A stretch of 64,000 bases of DNA, from contig JAVBYJ010000015.1 in the NCBI GenBank assembly GCA_030824075.1, positions 1 through 64,000 of the forward strand, written 5' to 3'. This document shows positions 16,096 to 24,617 of this stretch, piece after piece (the stretch's first letter is position 1; every line of letters begins with the position of its first letter). This DNA comes from Geothrix sp. GTDB lineage: Bacteria; Acidobacteriota; Holophagae; Holophagales; Holophagaceae. The notes beneath the pieces are model-generated. The model was not told where the DNA came from and did no database searches. It saw only the letters and a list, made by a program, of their open reading frames with translations. The translations under genes were made by a program, and so were the position numbers.

Positions 16096-17544
16096 ATGGA
16101 TGCGCCGCTTCTGCTTGCTCTGACCCGCGCCTGGCTGCGGGATCGGGGAGATCTGCCCGTGGAGGCTGTCTGGGCCTCGGGCCGGGCCTTGGGCCTGCGT
16201 TGGGCCGGTCGGAAATCCGCTGAAGGCTGGGTGCTGCTCCTTCAGCCCAAACCGGAACTCTGGCTTCTGGGCGCGGATCATCCGGTCTGGAAACGGCTGC
16301 AGGCCGAGGCCCCCAAGGACAGCGGAAAACTGTGGGGCCCCTGGCTTCAGGGCGCGCGACTGAGGGCCGTGGAGGGGGATCCCCGCGAGCGGTGGGTCGG
16401 CCTGGTCTTCCAGAGGCGCGCGATCACGGGGCGGCTGGAGACCCTGCGGCTCGCCTTCCAGGCCATTCCGGGGCGGCCCGGAATCCGGGTGGACGGGTTG
16501 GACATGCAGGTGCCTCGGCTGGGCCTCGGTGTTCCCTTTCCGGCGGCTGCTCCGGAACCCATGGAGGATCCGCCGCCCATCACGCGCTGGCGGGAGCGGT
16601 GGGGAGACCGCCTGGAAGCGGCGCTGGCCGGCGAAGAAGCGGACGTGCTGGAAGGTGAGGGCGACCTCCTGTCCCGCCATCGAAGCTGGTCCGAAGGTCG
16701 GGCCGAGGCGCTGATCCTTGGGCCCGCCAAGGCTTCCGCGGAGCGTCGTCGACAGGCGGAGACGGCGAGGATGGACCGCCTGGCCCAGGCCCTGGCCCGG
16801 GACCGCGCGAAGCACGCGGAGCATCTCCCCTTGAAGGAGCAGGCTCGGCGGCTTTCCTCGGAACTGTATCGCCTGAAGGGGACCACCCGGGAGGCGGTGC
16901 TGCTGGATGGCAGCCGCCTCACGCTGCCGGAAAGCACGACGGCCGAGGATGCGGCGCAGGCGTGGTTCGTCGCCGCGAAAAAAGCGGAGCGGGGGTTGGT
17001 GCGTATCTCTGAGCTCGAGTCTGAGCTGGTGCGCGAACGGGCCGCCTGGGCGAAGCGCGTAGAGGCGGAAGGAGAATCCCTTGCGCCCGAACCGCCCTCT
17101 GCGAGACAACCGAAAGGGAAGAACACCTCGAAGAACAAGGGGACCAAGCGGATGCAGGCAGGCGAGGGAAAGCGGAAAGACGGCAAGGGCGTGGCCTTCC
17201 GGAGCGTCATGGTGGATGGCTTCGAAGTCCTCATCGGCAAAGGTGACGCCGAGAACGATCAGCTCACGTTCAAGGTGGCCGACAACCTGGATGTCTGGCT
17301 GCACGTGGCCAGTGTGCCCGGCAGCCATGTGGTGATCCGCAATCCGGACAAGCTCAGCGATCTGCCCCGCCACGTGATCGAGCGCGCCGCCGAGTTGGCC
17401 GCCTACCACAGCAAGGCGCGGGATGGCGGCAAGGTGGAGGTTCACCTGGCCCGCATCGCCGATATCAGCAAGCCTCGCGGTTTTGCGCCAGGCAAGGTGA
17501 TCCTAAAAAAGTGGGTGGGCCTCCGGGTCTATCCCAAGCCGTAG
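16096..17544 (+). CDS. NFACT/RqcH-like ribosome quality control protein
   Basis: The C-terminal 120 residues are an NFACT-R RNA-binding domain: SVMVDGFEVLIGKG, ENDQLTFKVADNLDVWLHV, SVPGSHVVIRNP and AYHSKARDGGKVEVHLARI. The N-terminal half is a divergent NFACT-N domain, and residues of about 215-340 form a coiled coil. Family members (bacterial RqcH, eukaryotic Rqc2/NEMF) bind stalled 50S subunits and add Ala tails that mark nascent chains for decay. At 482 residues it is shorter than typical RqcH (about 570), and the N-terminal domain lacks an obvious DR motif, so tailing activity is uncertain. A stretch rich in Lys lies before the R domain. Confidence 0.8.
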   Translation: MDAPLLLALTRAWLRDRGDLPVEAVWASGRALGLRWAGRKSAEGWVLLLQPKPELWLLGADHPVWKRLQAEAPKDSGKLWGPWLQGARLRAVEGDPRERWVGLVFQRRAITGRLETLRLAFQAIPGRPGIRVDGLDMQVPRLGLGVPFPAAAPEPMEDPPPITRWRERWGDRLEAALAGEEADVLEGEGDLLSRHRSWSEGRAEALILGPAKASAERRRQAETARMDRLAQALARDRAKHAEHLPLKEQARRLSSELYRLKGTTREAVLLDGSRLTLPESTTAEDAAQAWFVAAKKAERGLVRISELESELVRERAAWAKRVEAEGESLAPEPPSARQPKGKNTSKNKGTKRMQAGEGKRKDGKGVAFRSVMVDGFEVLIGKGDAENDQLTFKVADNLDVWLHVASVPGSHVVIRNPDKLSDLPRHVIERAAELAAYHSKARDGGKVEVHLARIADISKPRGFAPGKVILKKWVGLRVYPKP

Positions 17545-17630
17545 TCCTGATCGCGGATGCAGTCCTGATCGTAGACGGGCCGAAGGAACACGGAGCGAGG
17601 TCGCGTCCATCCAAAGCCGTCATTCGGCGG

Positions 17631-18161
17631 CTACTCCACCTTCACCGCAAAGGGTTTGAAGCCGGCCTTTTTCAGCTTTTCGGCGGTCTTGTCCATGGCC
17701 GCACGGCTCGCGGGCCTGGCGAGGCGCACCTTGACCTGGCCCTTGTCTTTCAAGGTCGCGGTGGCGAACCCTGCGGCCTTGGCCTTGTCGGCCACGCGTT
17801 TGGCCTCGGCGGCATCGGCGGTGGCCACAAGCTGAAGGGTCCAGGCCTCTGTCTCGGCGGATCCTCCCGCCGGTTTCGCCTCGGGCTTGGGCACATCCTT
17901 GGGGGCGGTGGCCTCGACCTTTTGCGCAGGAACCAGCTTGTCCGGTCCGTCGCCCTCGAAAAGCTTGAGCTGATCCACCAGGGGCTCCGGCAGGTCCTTC
18001 AGCTCTTCCTCCACGCCTCTCTGCAGGGGGCGCCGCAGGGCGGCACTCTGCTTACCCACCTGCACACCCAGAACGAAAGCGAGGGTCAGAAGCCCCACGC
18101 CCACACCCGCCACCCAGAGGATGGACTGGCTGCTGATGCTGATCTGGTCGCGCTGGGTCAT
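17631..18161 (-). CDS. SPOR-domain inner-membrane protein
   Basis: The 176-residue protein has a cytoplasmic lead, one transmembrane helix at about 15-34 (LWVAGVGVGLLTLAFVLGV), a Pro/Lys-rich periplasmic linker and a C-terminal SPOR domain. The domain begins at AWTLQLVATADAAEAKRVADK and ends KKAGFKPFAVKVE. SPOR domains bind denuded septal peptidoglycan, so the protein is likely enriched at the division site. Its ATG overlaps the stop of the second ketosynthase (ATGA), making it the fifth gene of the ACP operon. That is an odd neighbour and may be chance co-transcription. Confidence 0.85.
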   Translation of the reverse strand: MTQRDQISISSQSILWVAGVGVGLLTLAFVLGVQVGKQSAALRRPLQRGVEEELKDLPEPLVDQLKLFEGDGPDKLVPAQKVEATAPKDVPKPEAKPAGGSAETEAWTLQLVATADAAEAKRVADKAKAAGFATATLKDKGQVKVRLARPASRAAMDKTAEKLKKAGFKPFAVKVE

Positions 18162-19246
18162 CGTGGATCCAGCCTAACGCCTTCCAGGAGCGCCGCGAAC
18201 TGGGCCCCGCTGCTGGCGGGGGCGGTGACGAGCGTGCGGTCGGCGGGTTCCAGCAGGGCCGCGGCGAGGAGCTGCCCGCCTGAGCCGCCAAATTCGCCCC
18301 ACAGGCGCTTGGGGTGGATCGCAGCGGGCCAATCCGGATGGGCGCCGGCCAGGCGCGCTTCCAGGGCATCGAGCCGAGACAGGCCATTTCCGCCGCCGAT
18401 CCGGCGGTCCAGCGGGAGGCTTCCCAGGGCCGAAACGGCCTTCGCCAGCGCCCCGGATCTCTCGTCTTCACTGTTCCCGGGCGTGGACCGGGAGGATAGG
18501 GCCCGGAGGAGGGCCCGGGAAGGTGCGCCCCGGGCCTCAGCGCGATCTCTGGGCTCGAGCAGGAAGGCTTGGGCCCCCTCGCCGGGGAGGAAGCCCTGGC
18601 CGGACCCGATTTCGGGATTCCCGTGTCGAGCCAGCATCCGCGAACCCCGGCAGGTCTCAATCAGCAAGGGGAAGAGACCGTCCGTGCCGATGACCAGGGC
18701 GGCGTCGGCGAGACCGGCACGGAGCCAACGCGCGGCCTGCTCCAGGGCCGTGAAGGCGGCGTTTTCCCGATCCACAAAGGTGGCGCTGGGGCCCTTCAGG
18801 CCGAAGGCCAGGGCGAGGTGGCCGCTGGCGGCATTGGCCACACAGTTGGGGAATACCATCGGCGAGGCACCCTCGGGCCCTCGCTGGAAGTAGGGCCGCA
18901 TGAAGGCCTCGCTGGCCTCGCTGCCCCCGGTGAGGGTGCCCACGGCCACGGCGATGCGTTCGCCGATGAACTTGGGATCGAGCCCCGCATCTTGAAAGGC
19001 CTGGTGCGCCGCGACCCAGGCGAAGCGGGAGGCGCGGTCCAGGCGCCTCAACTGCATGGGTGGGATGATGCCCGCAGGATTGAACGAGGTACAGGCGCTG
19101 CCGCGGCCCCGACCGAGGGTTTCGGGAAGGTCCGCGAAGCAGGGTGCGCCTGAGGCCAAGCCCGCTCGGGCGGCCTCGATCCCGTCGCCGCAGGGGAGCA
19201 CCAGACCCAGGCCCGTGATGACGAGATCGAGGCCCGGCGGGGTCAT
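18158..19246 (-). CDS. Ketosynthase-like chain-length factor (catalytically degenerate)
   Basis: The 362-residue protein has the thiolase fold of beta-ketoacyl-ACP synthases (LVITGLGLVLPCGDG start, FGLKGPSATF, ADAALVIGTDGLFP, GEFGGSGGQLL) but not the catalytic set. The Cys position reads DRENAAF (Asn or Glu instead of Cys), the first His motif HGTGT is replaced by GGGNGLSRLD, and the second GH reads GE. Such KS-beta or chain-length-factor subunits form heterodimers with an active KS. The start at 19246 overlaps the preceding KS stop by ATGA, and its stop overlaps the SPOR gene. A role in setting product length is the natural inference. Confidence 0.8.
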   Translation of the reverse strand: MTPPGLDLVITGLGLVLPCGDGIEAARAGLASGAPCFADLPETLGRGRGSACTSFNPAGIIPPMQLRRLDRASRFAWVAAHQAFQDAGLDPKFIGERIAVAVGTLTGGSEASEAFMRPYFQRGPEGASPMVFPNCVANAASGHLALAFGLKGPSATFVDRENAAFTALEQAARWLRAGLADAALVIGTDGLFPLLIETCRGSRMLARHGNPEIGSGQGFLPGEGAQAFLLEPRDRAEARGAPSRALLRALSSRSTPGNSEDERSGALAKAVSALGSLPLDRRIGGGNGLSRLDALEARLAGAHPDWPAAIHPKRLWGEFGGSGGQLLAAALLEPADRTLVTAPASSGAQFAALLEGVRLDPR

Positions 19247-20427
19247 GATCCCTCCCAGCGAGCGAGGAGGAGGCTCACGTTGTTGCCACCGAAGGCGAAT
19301 GCATTGACCAGCGCAGCCCTCAGCACCCGGGGTTTCGCCACCAGCGCCGTGCAATCCAGGTCGCAGACGGAATCGGGCTCCTCCAGGCGCAAGGTGGGGC
19401 TCACCACCTGGTCCCGCAGGGCCAGGATGGCGGCGGCGGCTCCGAAGGCGCCCGCGGCGCCGAGCGTGTGACCGAACTGGCTCTTGGTGCTGGTGACGGA
19501 GACGGCATCGGCCGCGGCGCCCAGGGCCCGCCGGATGGCCAGGCACTCGGCCCCATCGTTGGCCGGAGTGGCGGTGCCGTGGGCGGAAATCAGATCCACC
19601 CCGGAGGCGTTCAGGCCTCCTGCGCGAAGCGCCAGGGCCATGGCGCGGGCAGCACCCTCTCCTTCGGGGTGCGGCGCCGTGGGGTGATGCGCGTCCATGC
19701 TGGCCCCATAACCCAGAACCTCCGCGTAGATCGTTGCCCCTCGTGCCACGGCCCGCTCCAGGGGCTCAAGCAGGATCTGCACGGCTCCCTCGCCCAGGTT
19801 CAGACCCGCACGGTCGCGGCTGAAGGGGCGGCACTTGTGGGCGTCCACCGCCTTGAGGCAGGAGAAGCCCGCGTAGGTGGTGCGGCAAAGGCCTTCGGCG
19901 CCACCGGCCAGGGCCAGGTCCAGTTCGCCAGCGGCGATGCGCTCCCAGGCCTGGCCCAGGGCCAGCAGGCTGGATGAGCAGGCATTCATGATGGTGCCGC
20001 GGGGGCCCTCGGCGCCGAGTCGGCGGGCCAGGGCGTCGGTGACGGTGCAGGGGCTCTGGTGGGCGGTTTCCGTGGCCCGGCCGCGCCGACCGGCCAGGCG
20101 TTCCTCCAGAAAGGCTTCGGCGATGGGCAGACCGCTGGTGCCCGCGCCCTGGAAGACGCCGATGCGGGTGGGGTCACCCACGGGATGGAAGCCATCCTGG
20201 GCCTCATCCAGGGCCCGGAGGGCCATGCGTTCGCAGAGGGTCTGATGCCGGGCGGGGTCCATGGCCACCTGACCGGCGATCTGGGCGGGTTCGGCAGGCA
20301 GGTGGAGCCGGGTGAGGGGGCCGAGGCCGTCCTTCCCGGCGAGCATGGCGGACCAGGTGCGCTCTCGGTCCGGGGCCAGGGAGGAGACGACACCGAGCCC
20401 CGTGATGACGACGCGGGTGCCGGTCAT
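19243..20427 (-). CDS. Beta-ketoacyl-ACP synthase (KS-alpha, FabF-like)
   Basis: The 394-residue condensing enzyme is intact: Cys150 in IMNACSSSL, His283 in SAHGTATPAND, Lys315 and His320 in TKSQFGHTLGAAG. It would condense malonyl-ACP with an acyl primer. Sequence style is nearer the KS of type II polyketide and aryl-polyene systems than housekeeping FabF, judged from its pairing with a defective KS immediately downstream. It overlaps both neighbours by ATGA. The product is unknown, since no ketoreductase, thioesterase or glycosyltransferase lies in this stretch. Confidence 0.88.
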   Translation of the reverse strand: MTGTRVVITGLGVVSSLAPDRERTWSAMLAGKDGLGPLTRLHLPAEPAQIAGQVAMDPARHQTLCERMALRALDEAQDGFHPVGDPTRIGVFQGAGTSGLPIAEAFLEERLAGRRGRATETAHQSPCTVTDALARRLGAEGPRGTIMNACSSSLLALGQAWERIAAGELDLALAGGAEGLCRTTYAGFSCLKAVDAHKCRPFSRDRAGLNLGEGAVQILLEPLERAVARGATIYAEVLGYGASMDAHHPTAPHPEGEGAARAMALALRAGGLNASGVDLISAHGTATPANDGAECLAIRRALGAAADAVSVTSTKSQFGHTLGAAGAFGAAAAILALRDQVVSPTLRLEEPDSVCDLDCTALVAKPRVLRAALVNAFAFGGNNVSLLLARWEGS

Positions 20428-20831
20428 AGCCGCTTCACCAGCAGGCTGGCGGTGCAGAGCTCGCGGCCCTCGCAGCTCACAGTGCCCCTCACCTTCATCA
20501 GCCCGGCGAAGGCGCCCTCGGCGCGCACGTCTAAGCGCAATCGGTCGCCGGGGAGGGCGGGGGCCTTGAAGCGGGCGTCCTGCACCCCGGCCAGGAAGAT
20601 GGCGGCACCGTGCAGCGGGTCGGCCTCCAGGAATCCGCCCGCTTGCGCGAGCATTTCGAGCAGCAGCACCCCGGGCACCAGGGGACGCCCCTCGAAGTGC
20701 CCTTGGAGGTAGGGCTCCCCGTTGGTGACGAGTTTCTCTGCGACCACGCGCACACCGGCCTCTCGTTCCAGGACCCGGTCCACCAGAAGGAACGGGTAGC
20801 GGTGCGGCAGGTGGGCCGGAATGTCCGTCAT
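20424..20831 (-). CDS. 3-hydroxyacyl-ACP dehydratase, FabZ-like hot-dog protein
   Basis: The 135-residue hot-dog protein has the FabZ/ApeP signature. LPHRYPFLLVDRV is near the N-terminus, and GHFEGRPLVPGVLLLEMLAQ carries the catalytic His (of GHF) and Glu (of LLLE). It removes water from 3-hydroxyacyl-ACP to give the 2-enoyl product, so the operon would make unsaturated chains. The last bases overlap the start of the KS gene, and the ACP gene lies 10 bases upstream. It is shorter than many FabZ, but its catalytic core is complete. Confidence 0.88.
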   Translation of the reverse strand: MTDIPAHLPHRYPFLLVDRVLEREAGVRVVAEKLVTNGEPYLQGHFEGRPLVPGVLLLEMLAQAGGFLEADPLHGAAIFLAGVQDARFKAPALPGDRLRLDVRAEGAFAGLMKVRGTVSCEGRELCTASLLVKRL

Positions 20832-20841
20832 GGGGTCAGCT

Positions 20842-21099
20842 TTAAGCCTTGGAATGCTCGGCGATGAAGTCCGTGAGTGCCCGCACCGACTTGAAGGCCT
20901 TCAAGCCCGCAGCCTCGTCCTCGATCTTGACGCCGAAGACCTGCTCGATGCCCAGCACCAGCTCCAGGGCATCGATGGAATCGAGGCCCAGGCCATCCCC
21001 GAAGAGAGGGGCCTCATCCTCGATCTGGTCGGGGGTCATGCCTTCGAGCTTCAGGCGTTCGATGACCATCTCTTTGACGCGCAGTTTCAGGTCGCTCAT
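20842..21099 (-). CDS. Acyl carrier protein
   Basis: The 85-residue helical protein has the carrier motif GLDSIDALELVLGIE, in which the Ser of LDSID receives phosphopantetheine. It is acidic and of normal ACP length. It is the first gene of the five-gene operon and so is probably a dedicated carrier rather than the housekeeping one. Its sequence (FGDGLGLDSIDALELV, FGVKI) resembles carriers in type II polyketide or aryl-polyene clusters. A separate holo-ACP synthase is not present in the window. Confidence 0.92.
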   Translation of the reverse strand: MSDLKLRVKEMVIERLKLEGMTPDQIEDEAPLFGDGLGLDSIDALELVLGIEQVFGVKIEDEAAGLKAFKSVRALTDFIAEHSKA

Positions 21100-21273
21100 G
21101 GGATTCCCGGCAGAAGGGTGGAAAGGTCACCCTAGATCCTAGCCGACGCAAGTGTTGGCTGCAGATTCTATCCCAAAGCCGTAGGTCCCGGGCGCTTGTG
21201 ATCTTGACACGGCTTGCCGCCGGTCAAAGGGCGCTAAGCTGGATCCTCGCGGAACCCTCCGCCCGAGAGCGCC

Positions 21274-21654
21274 ATGGCCCATCCCGCATCGCCCTTCCTG
21301 TCGGTCCTGATCCTGCTGCTGGTCGCCGCCGTGACGGCCATCGCCATTCTTGTGCTGTCGGGCACCGTGCTTCCCCTGCTGAAGCCGAACAATCCGCAGG
21401 AGGCCAAGATGCGCCCCTACGAGTGCGGCGTGGCCCCGCTGCAGGAGGGCGCCCGGCACAAGTACTCCGTGAAGTTCTACCTGACGGCCATGCTCTTCAT
21501 CCTGTTCGATGTGGAAGCGGCCTTCCTCCTGCCTTGGGCCGTGAACTTCAAACAGGCTTTGTGGACCTTCGTGCCCATGCTGAGTTTCATGGCCACCCTG
21601 CTGGTGGGCTTCATCTACGCCTGGGGCAAAGGCGCCTTCGAATGGGAGCGCTGA
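21274..21654 (+). CDS. nuoA: NADH-quinone oxidoreductase subunit A
   Basis: The 126-residue hydrophobic protein has three transmembrane helices. The conserved loop after the first reads [19 protein letters not shown], where YECG is the classic NuoA motif. The second helix is [20 protein letters not shown] and the third lies at [15 protein letters not shown]. It is a membrane subunit of complex I at the junction of the peripheral arm. The upstream 174-base gap contains a TTGACA near 21204 that may be a -35, but no convincing -10 spacing was found. nuoB follows after a single base. Confidence 0.95.
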   Translation: MAHPASPFLSVLILLLVAAVTAIAILVLSGTVLPLLKPNNPQEAKMRPYECGVAPLQEGARHKYSVKFYLTAMLFILFDVEAAFLLPWAVNFKQALWTFVPMLSFMATLLVGFIYAWGKGAFEWER

Positions 21655-21655
21655 G

Positions 21656-22264
21656 ATGTCCGAGCTGAGCATCAACGACGCCGTGATGACCACCCGCCTC
21701 GACGCGGTGGTCAACTGGGGCCGGAAGAACAGCCTCTGGCCCATGCCCTTTGGGGTGGCCTGCTGCGCCATCGAGTTCATGAGCATGATGTCGTCGAAGT
21801 ACGACCTCAGCCGCTTCGGCGCCGAGGCCATGCGCTTCAGCCCCCGCCAGAGCGACATGATGCTGATCCTGGGGACCATCACCAACAAGATGGCTCCGGT
21901 GCTTCGCACCATCTATGCCCAGATGGCCGAACCCAAGTGGGTGATCAGCGTGGGCGTCTGCGCCAGCTCCGGGGGCATGTATCGCACCTACGCGACGCTC
22001 CAGGGCGTGGATCGCATCATCCCGGTGGATGTCTATGTGCCCGGCTGCCCGCCCCGCCCCGAGAGCATGATCTACGGCGTGATGAAACTGCAGGAGAAGA
22101 TCGAGAAGGAATCGCTCTCCATGCGCAAGGACCACATCGCGCGGTTCTACGAAAGTCTGGCCCGGCAGGAGGCCATCCAGACAGAACAGGGCCTCACGGG
22201 CCAGCAGGCCATCCGCAACATGCTGATGGGCGCCGCCGAACGCGGCGCTGGCACGATCTTCTAG
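21656..22264 (+). CDS. nuoB: NADH-quinone oxidoreductase subunit B
   Basis: The 202-residue subunit carries the N2 [4Fe-4S] cluster next to the quinone site. The tandem Cys of [11 protein letters not shown], the [11 protein letters not shown]ys and the PGCPPRPE Cys supply the ligands. Its C-terminal tail beyond about residue 155 is longer than in E. coli NuoB and ends GAGTIF; the extension is helical and Gln-rich. It is co-transcribed with nuoA, C and D at spacings of 1 to 12 bases. Confidence 0.97.
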   Translation: MSELSINDAVMTTRLDAVVNWGRKNSLWPMPFGVACCAIEFMSMMSSKYDLSRFGAEAMRFSPRQSDMMLILGTITNKMAPVLRTIYAQMAEPKWVISVGVCASSGGMYRTYATLQGVDRIIPVDVYVPGCPPRPESMIYGVMKLQEKIEKESLSMRKDHIARFYESLARQEAIQTEQGLTGQQAIRNMLMGAAERGAGTIF

Positions 22265-22276
22265 GCGGGGGCGACC

Positions 22277-22765
22277 ATGGTCATTGAGCACATCGACGCA
22301 CAGATCCCAGGCGCCATCACCGACCGTCACGCCTTCCGGGGTGATCAGACCATCGTGGTGGCCAGGGCGAACTTCATGGCCGTGGTGGAGCTGCTCCATC
22401 GCGAAGGGTTTCAGCTGCTGGTGGATATCACGGCGGTGGACTGGCTGGAGCGTGAGCCACGCTTCGATGTGGTCTACCACTGGCTCAATCTCGCCAGCCA
22501 GGAGCGCCTCCGATTGAAGGTTCCGGTGGCCGACGGAGAAGCCGTGCCCACTCTGGCGGGCATCTTCAAGACCGCGAACTGGTTCGAGCGTGAGGTTTTC
22601 GATCTCTTCGGGATCCCCTTCGAGGGCCACCCCGATCTGCGGCGCCTGATCACCTGGGACGACTTCCCGGGCCATGCCCTCCGCAAGGACTTTCCACTCG
22701 ATGGTGGCGACCCCTTCTGCATGGAAGGCTGCACCGCACCCTACAACAATGGCGAACGGGGCTGA
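22277..22765 (+). CDS. nuoC: NADH-quinone oxidoreductase subunit C
   Basis: The 162-residue protein is the 30-kDa subunit of the peripheral arm. The family box at ANWFEREVFDLFGIPFEGHPDLRR and the end DDFPGHALRKDFPL are unmistakable. It is separate from nuoD here, whereas E. coli has a NuoCD fusion. The nuoD start follows its stop by one base, so the two are translationally coupled. Confidence 0.96.
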   Translation: MVIEHIDAQIPGAITDRHAFRGDQTIVVARANFMAVVELLHREGFQLLVDITAVDWLEREPRFDVVYHWLNLASQERLRLKVPVADGEAVPTLAGIFKTANWFEREVFDLFGIPFEGHPDLRRLITWDDFPGHALRKDFPLDGGDPFCMEGCTAPYNNGERG

Positions 22766-22766
22766 C

Positions 22767-23972
22767 ATGACCATGGAATCCATCGCCATGACCCGGCAGC
22801 AACTCGACGGCGACAAGATGATCGTCAACATGGGGCCGTCGCATCCCACCACCCATGGCACCCTCCGGATCGTGCTCGAGCTCGAAGGCGAAACGATCAC
22901 CAAGGCCACACCCGAAATCGGGTACCTCCACCGCGGAGTCGAAAAGCTCGGGGAAAGCCTGAGCTACCAGCAGTTCATCCCGCTGACGGACCGCCTGAAC
23001 TACTGCAGCGCCATCATGAACAACGTGGGCTATGCCGGAGCGGTGGAGAAGCTCCTGGGAATCCAGATTCCCAAGCGCGCCCAGCAGATCCGAGTGCTCA
23101 TGTCGGAGCTTTCGCGCGTCGCTGACCACATCGTGTGCGTGGGAGTGAACGCCGTAGACATCGGCGCCTTCACGGCCTTTCTCTACTTGTTCAAGCAGCG
23201 CGAGACGGTCTACGATCTCTTCGAGATGGCTGCGGGCCAGCGACTGCACACCAGTTTCACCCGCATTGGCGGCGTCTTCCGGGATCTCCCCGAGGGCTTT
23301 GTGCCCCTCGCCGAGCGCTTCCTCGTGGAGTGTGAAGCGGCCATCGACGAGCTGGAGCGGCTGCTCACGAAAAACCCCATCTGGCACGGACGCACCAAGG
23401 GTATCGGCGTCATCAGCGCTGAGGAGGCCGTGAACTGGGGCTACACCGGCCCCTGCCTCCGGGCGGCGGGTGTGCCGCAGGACCTGCGCAAGGCCCAGCC
23501 CTACCTCGGCTATGAGACCTACGACTTCGACATCCCCGTGGGCACCACCGGGGATGTGTTCGATCGCTACCTGGTCCGCGTGGAGGAGATGCGCCAGAGC
23601 TTGCGCATCATCCGCCAGGTCCTGGACCGCTTGGAACCCGGCCCCGTCATGGTGGACGACCCCAAGGTGGCCCTGCCATCAAAGGAGAAGGTCTATACCC
23701 GGATGGAAAGCCTCATCCACCACTTCAAGCTCATCATGCACGGCATGGAGATGCCCGTGGGCGAGGTCTACAGCGCCACCGAGGCCGCCAACGGCGAACT
23801 GGGCTTCTACCTCGTGAGCGATGGCGGCAAGAACCCCTACCGCATCCGGGTTCGTCCCCCCTGCCTCCCCATCTTCAGCAGCTTCGAGGATCAGGTGAAG
23901 GGCGGTCTCATCGCCGACGCCGTCTCGGTCCTCGGCGCCATGAACATCATCGCGGGTGAGCTCGACCGTTAA
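22767..23972 (+). CDS. nuoD: NADH-quinone oxidoreductase subunit D
   Basis: The 401-residue 49-kDa subunit forms the quinone pocket with NuoB. Signatures include NMGPSHPTTHGTLR near the start, EIGYLHRGVEKLGE, a conserved LTDRLNYCS, and the end SFEDQVKGGLIADAVSVLGAMNIIAGELDR. The ATG at 22767 with ACGGGG before it is chosen; an ATG six bases later is an alternative. It ends the first nuo block. A MarR-YceI-CDGSH cassette separates it from nuoE. Confidence 0.97.
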   Translation: MTMESIAMTRQQLDGDKMIVNMGPSHPTTHGTLRIVLELEGETITKATPEIGYLHRGVEKLGESLSYQQFIPLTDRLNYCSAIMNNVGYAGAVEKLLGIQIPKRAQQIRVLMSELSRVADHIVCVGVNAVDIGAFTAFLYLFKQRETVYDLFEMAAGQRLHTSFTRIGGVFRDLPEGFVPLAERFLVECEAAIDELERLLTKNPIWHGRTKGIGVISAEEAVNWGYTGPCLRAAGVPQDLRKAQPYLGYETYDFDIPVGTTGDVFDRYLVRVEEMRQSLRIIRQVLDRLEPGPVMVDDPKVALPSKEKVYTRMESLIHHFKLIMHGMEMPVGEVYSATEAANGELGFYLVSDGGKNPYRIRVRPPCLPIFSSFEDQVKGGLIADAVSVLGAMNIIAGELDR

Positions 23973-24014
23973 ACAACCACCACCCTGAACGGCGTGCCCC
24001 GCCCGTGGCCAGGG

Positions 24015-24506
24015 TCATCCCTTCTGCAGGGTCTCAAGCTGCGTCCGATGATCGTTGCGCAGCCGTTCGAGGAGTCCCAGCAGGGATCCGCGCTCGTCGG
24101 AGGTCAGGCAGCGGTCCACCTGCTGACAGAGCGCGTTGTGCCGCCCGTGCATCTTGGCCTCGAGGGCGAGACCCTTGGCCGTGATCTGCACCCGGCTGCC
24201 GCGGCGATCGGCGGGATTCTCGCAGCGCTTGACCAGGCCCCGGGCCTCGAGCCGGTTCACCAGGCGCGGCACGTCTGCAAAGCGGAAGATCATCCGGCAG
24301 CGGATGTCTTTCACCAGGTAGCCGTCTTTCGGTCCGCCCTTGAGGATGCGCAGCACGTTGAACTGCTGATCGGAGATGCCTTCGGGCTCGTAGAGCCCCT
24401 GATCGAAGAGGCGGGCCACGTACTCCCGGGTGAGAAGCAGGGCCAGGGCCACCTCATGGCCCGGTTCCAGGGGCTTGGTGATCTGAAGTTCCTCACGGAT
24501 GTGCAT
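24015..24506 (-). CDS. MarR-family transcriptional regulator
   Basis: The 163-residue protein is a winged-helix MarR: GISDQQFNVLRILKGG leads into the helix-turn-helix, with FADVPRLVNRLEARGLVKR as recognition helix plus wing, and a CENPADRRGSRVQITAKG wing tip. These dimeric repressors respond to phenolics, oxidants or metals. It is divergent from yceI across about 110 bases that contain a promoter and palindrome, so it very likely represses yceI and the CDGSH gene and may respond to redox stress. It sits inside the nuo cluster on the opposite strand. Confidence 0.9.
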   Translation of the reverse strand: MHIREELQITKPLEPGHEVALALLLTREYVARLFDQGLYEPEGISDQQFNVLRILKGGPKDGYLVKDIRCRMIFRFADVPRLVNRLEARGLVKRCENPADRRGSRVQITAKGLALEAKMHGRHNALCQQVDRCLTSDERGSLLGLLERLRNDHRTQLETLQKG

Positions 24507-24551
24507 GACCGGCTCCTACATACACAGGATGGCAGATTTGTCGAAAAAGGT

Positions 24552-24601
24552 GTTGCAACTCTTGGTTGTCGACCTAGACTTGGTTGCATGGTTGAACACC
24601 T
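24552..24601 (+). promoter_or_regulatory. yceI promoter with overlapping palindromic MarR operator
   Basis: TTGCAA at 24553-24558 and TAGACT at 24575-24580 are 16 bases apart and form a plausible sigma-70 promoter for yceI. A GTTGCAAC palindrome (24552-24559) overlaps the -35. AGGTGTT at 24548-24554 is matched by AACACCT at 24595-24601, flanking the start region. A CTTGGTTG direct repeat (24561 and 24579) lies between. The arrangement suits repression by the divergent MarR. Confidence 0.5.
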
Positions 24602-24617
24602 ATTTCAAGGAGGCATC

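Noticed and set aside
16033..17445. 470-codon minus-strand frame opposite the NFACT gene
   Set aside because: The plus strand shows a complete NFACT-R domain. The minus frame shows no motif.
21201..21240. TTGACA before nuoA as a -35 box
   Set aside because: No acceptable -10 lies 16-18 bases downstream; kept only as a comment under nuoA.
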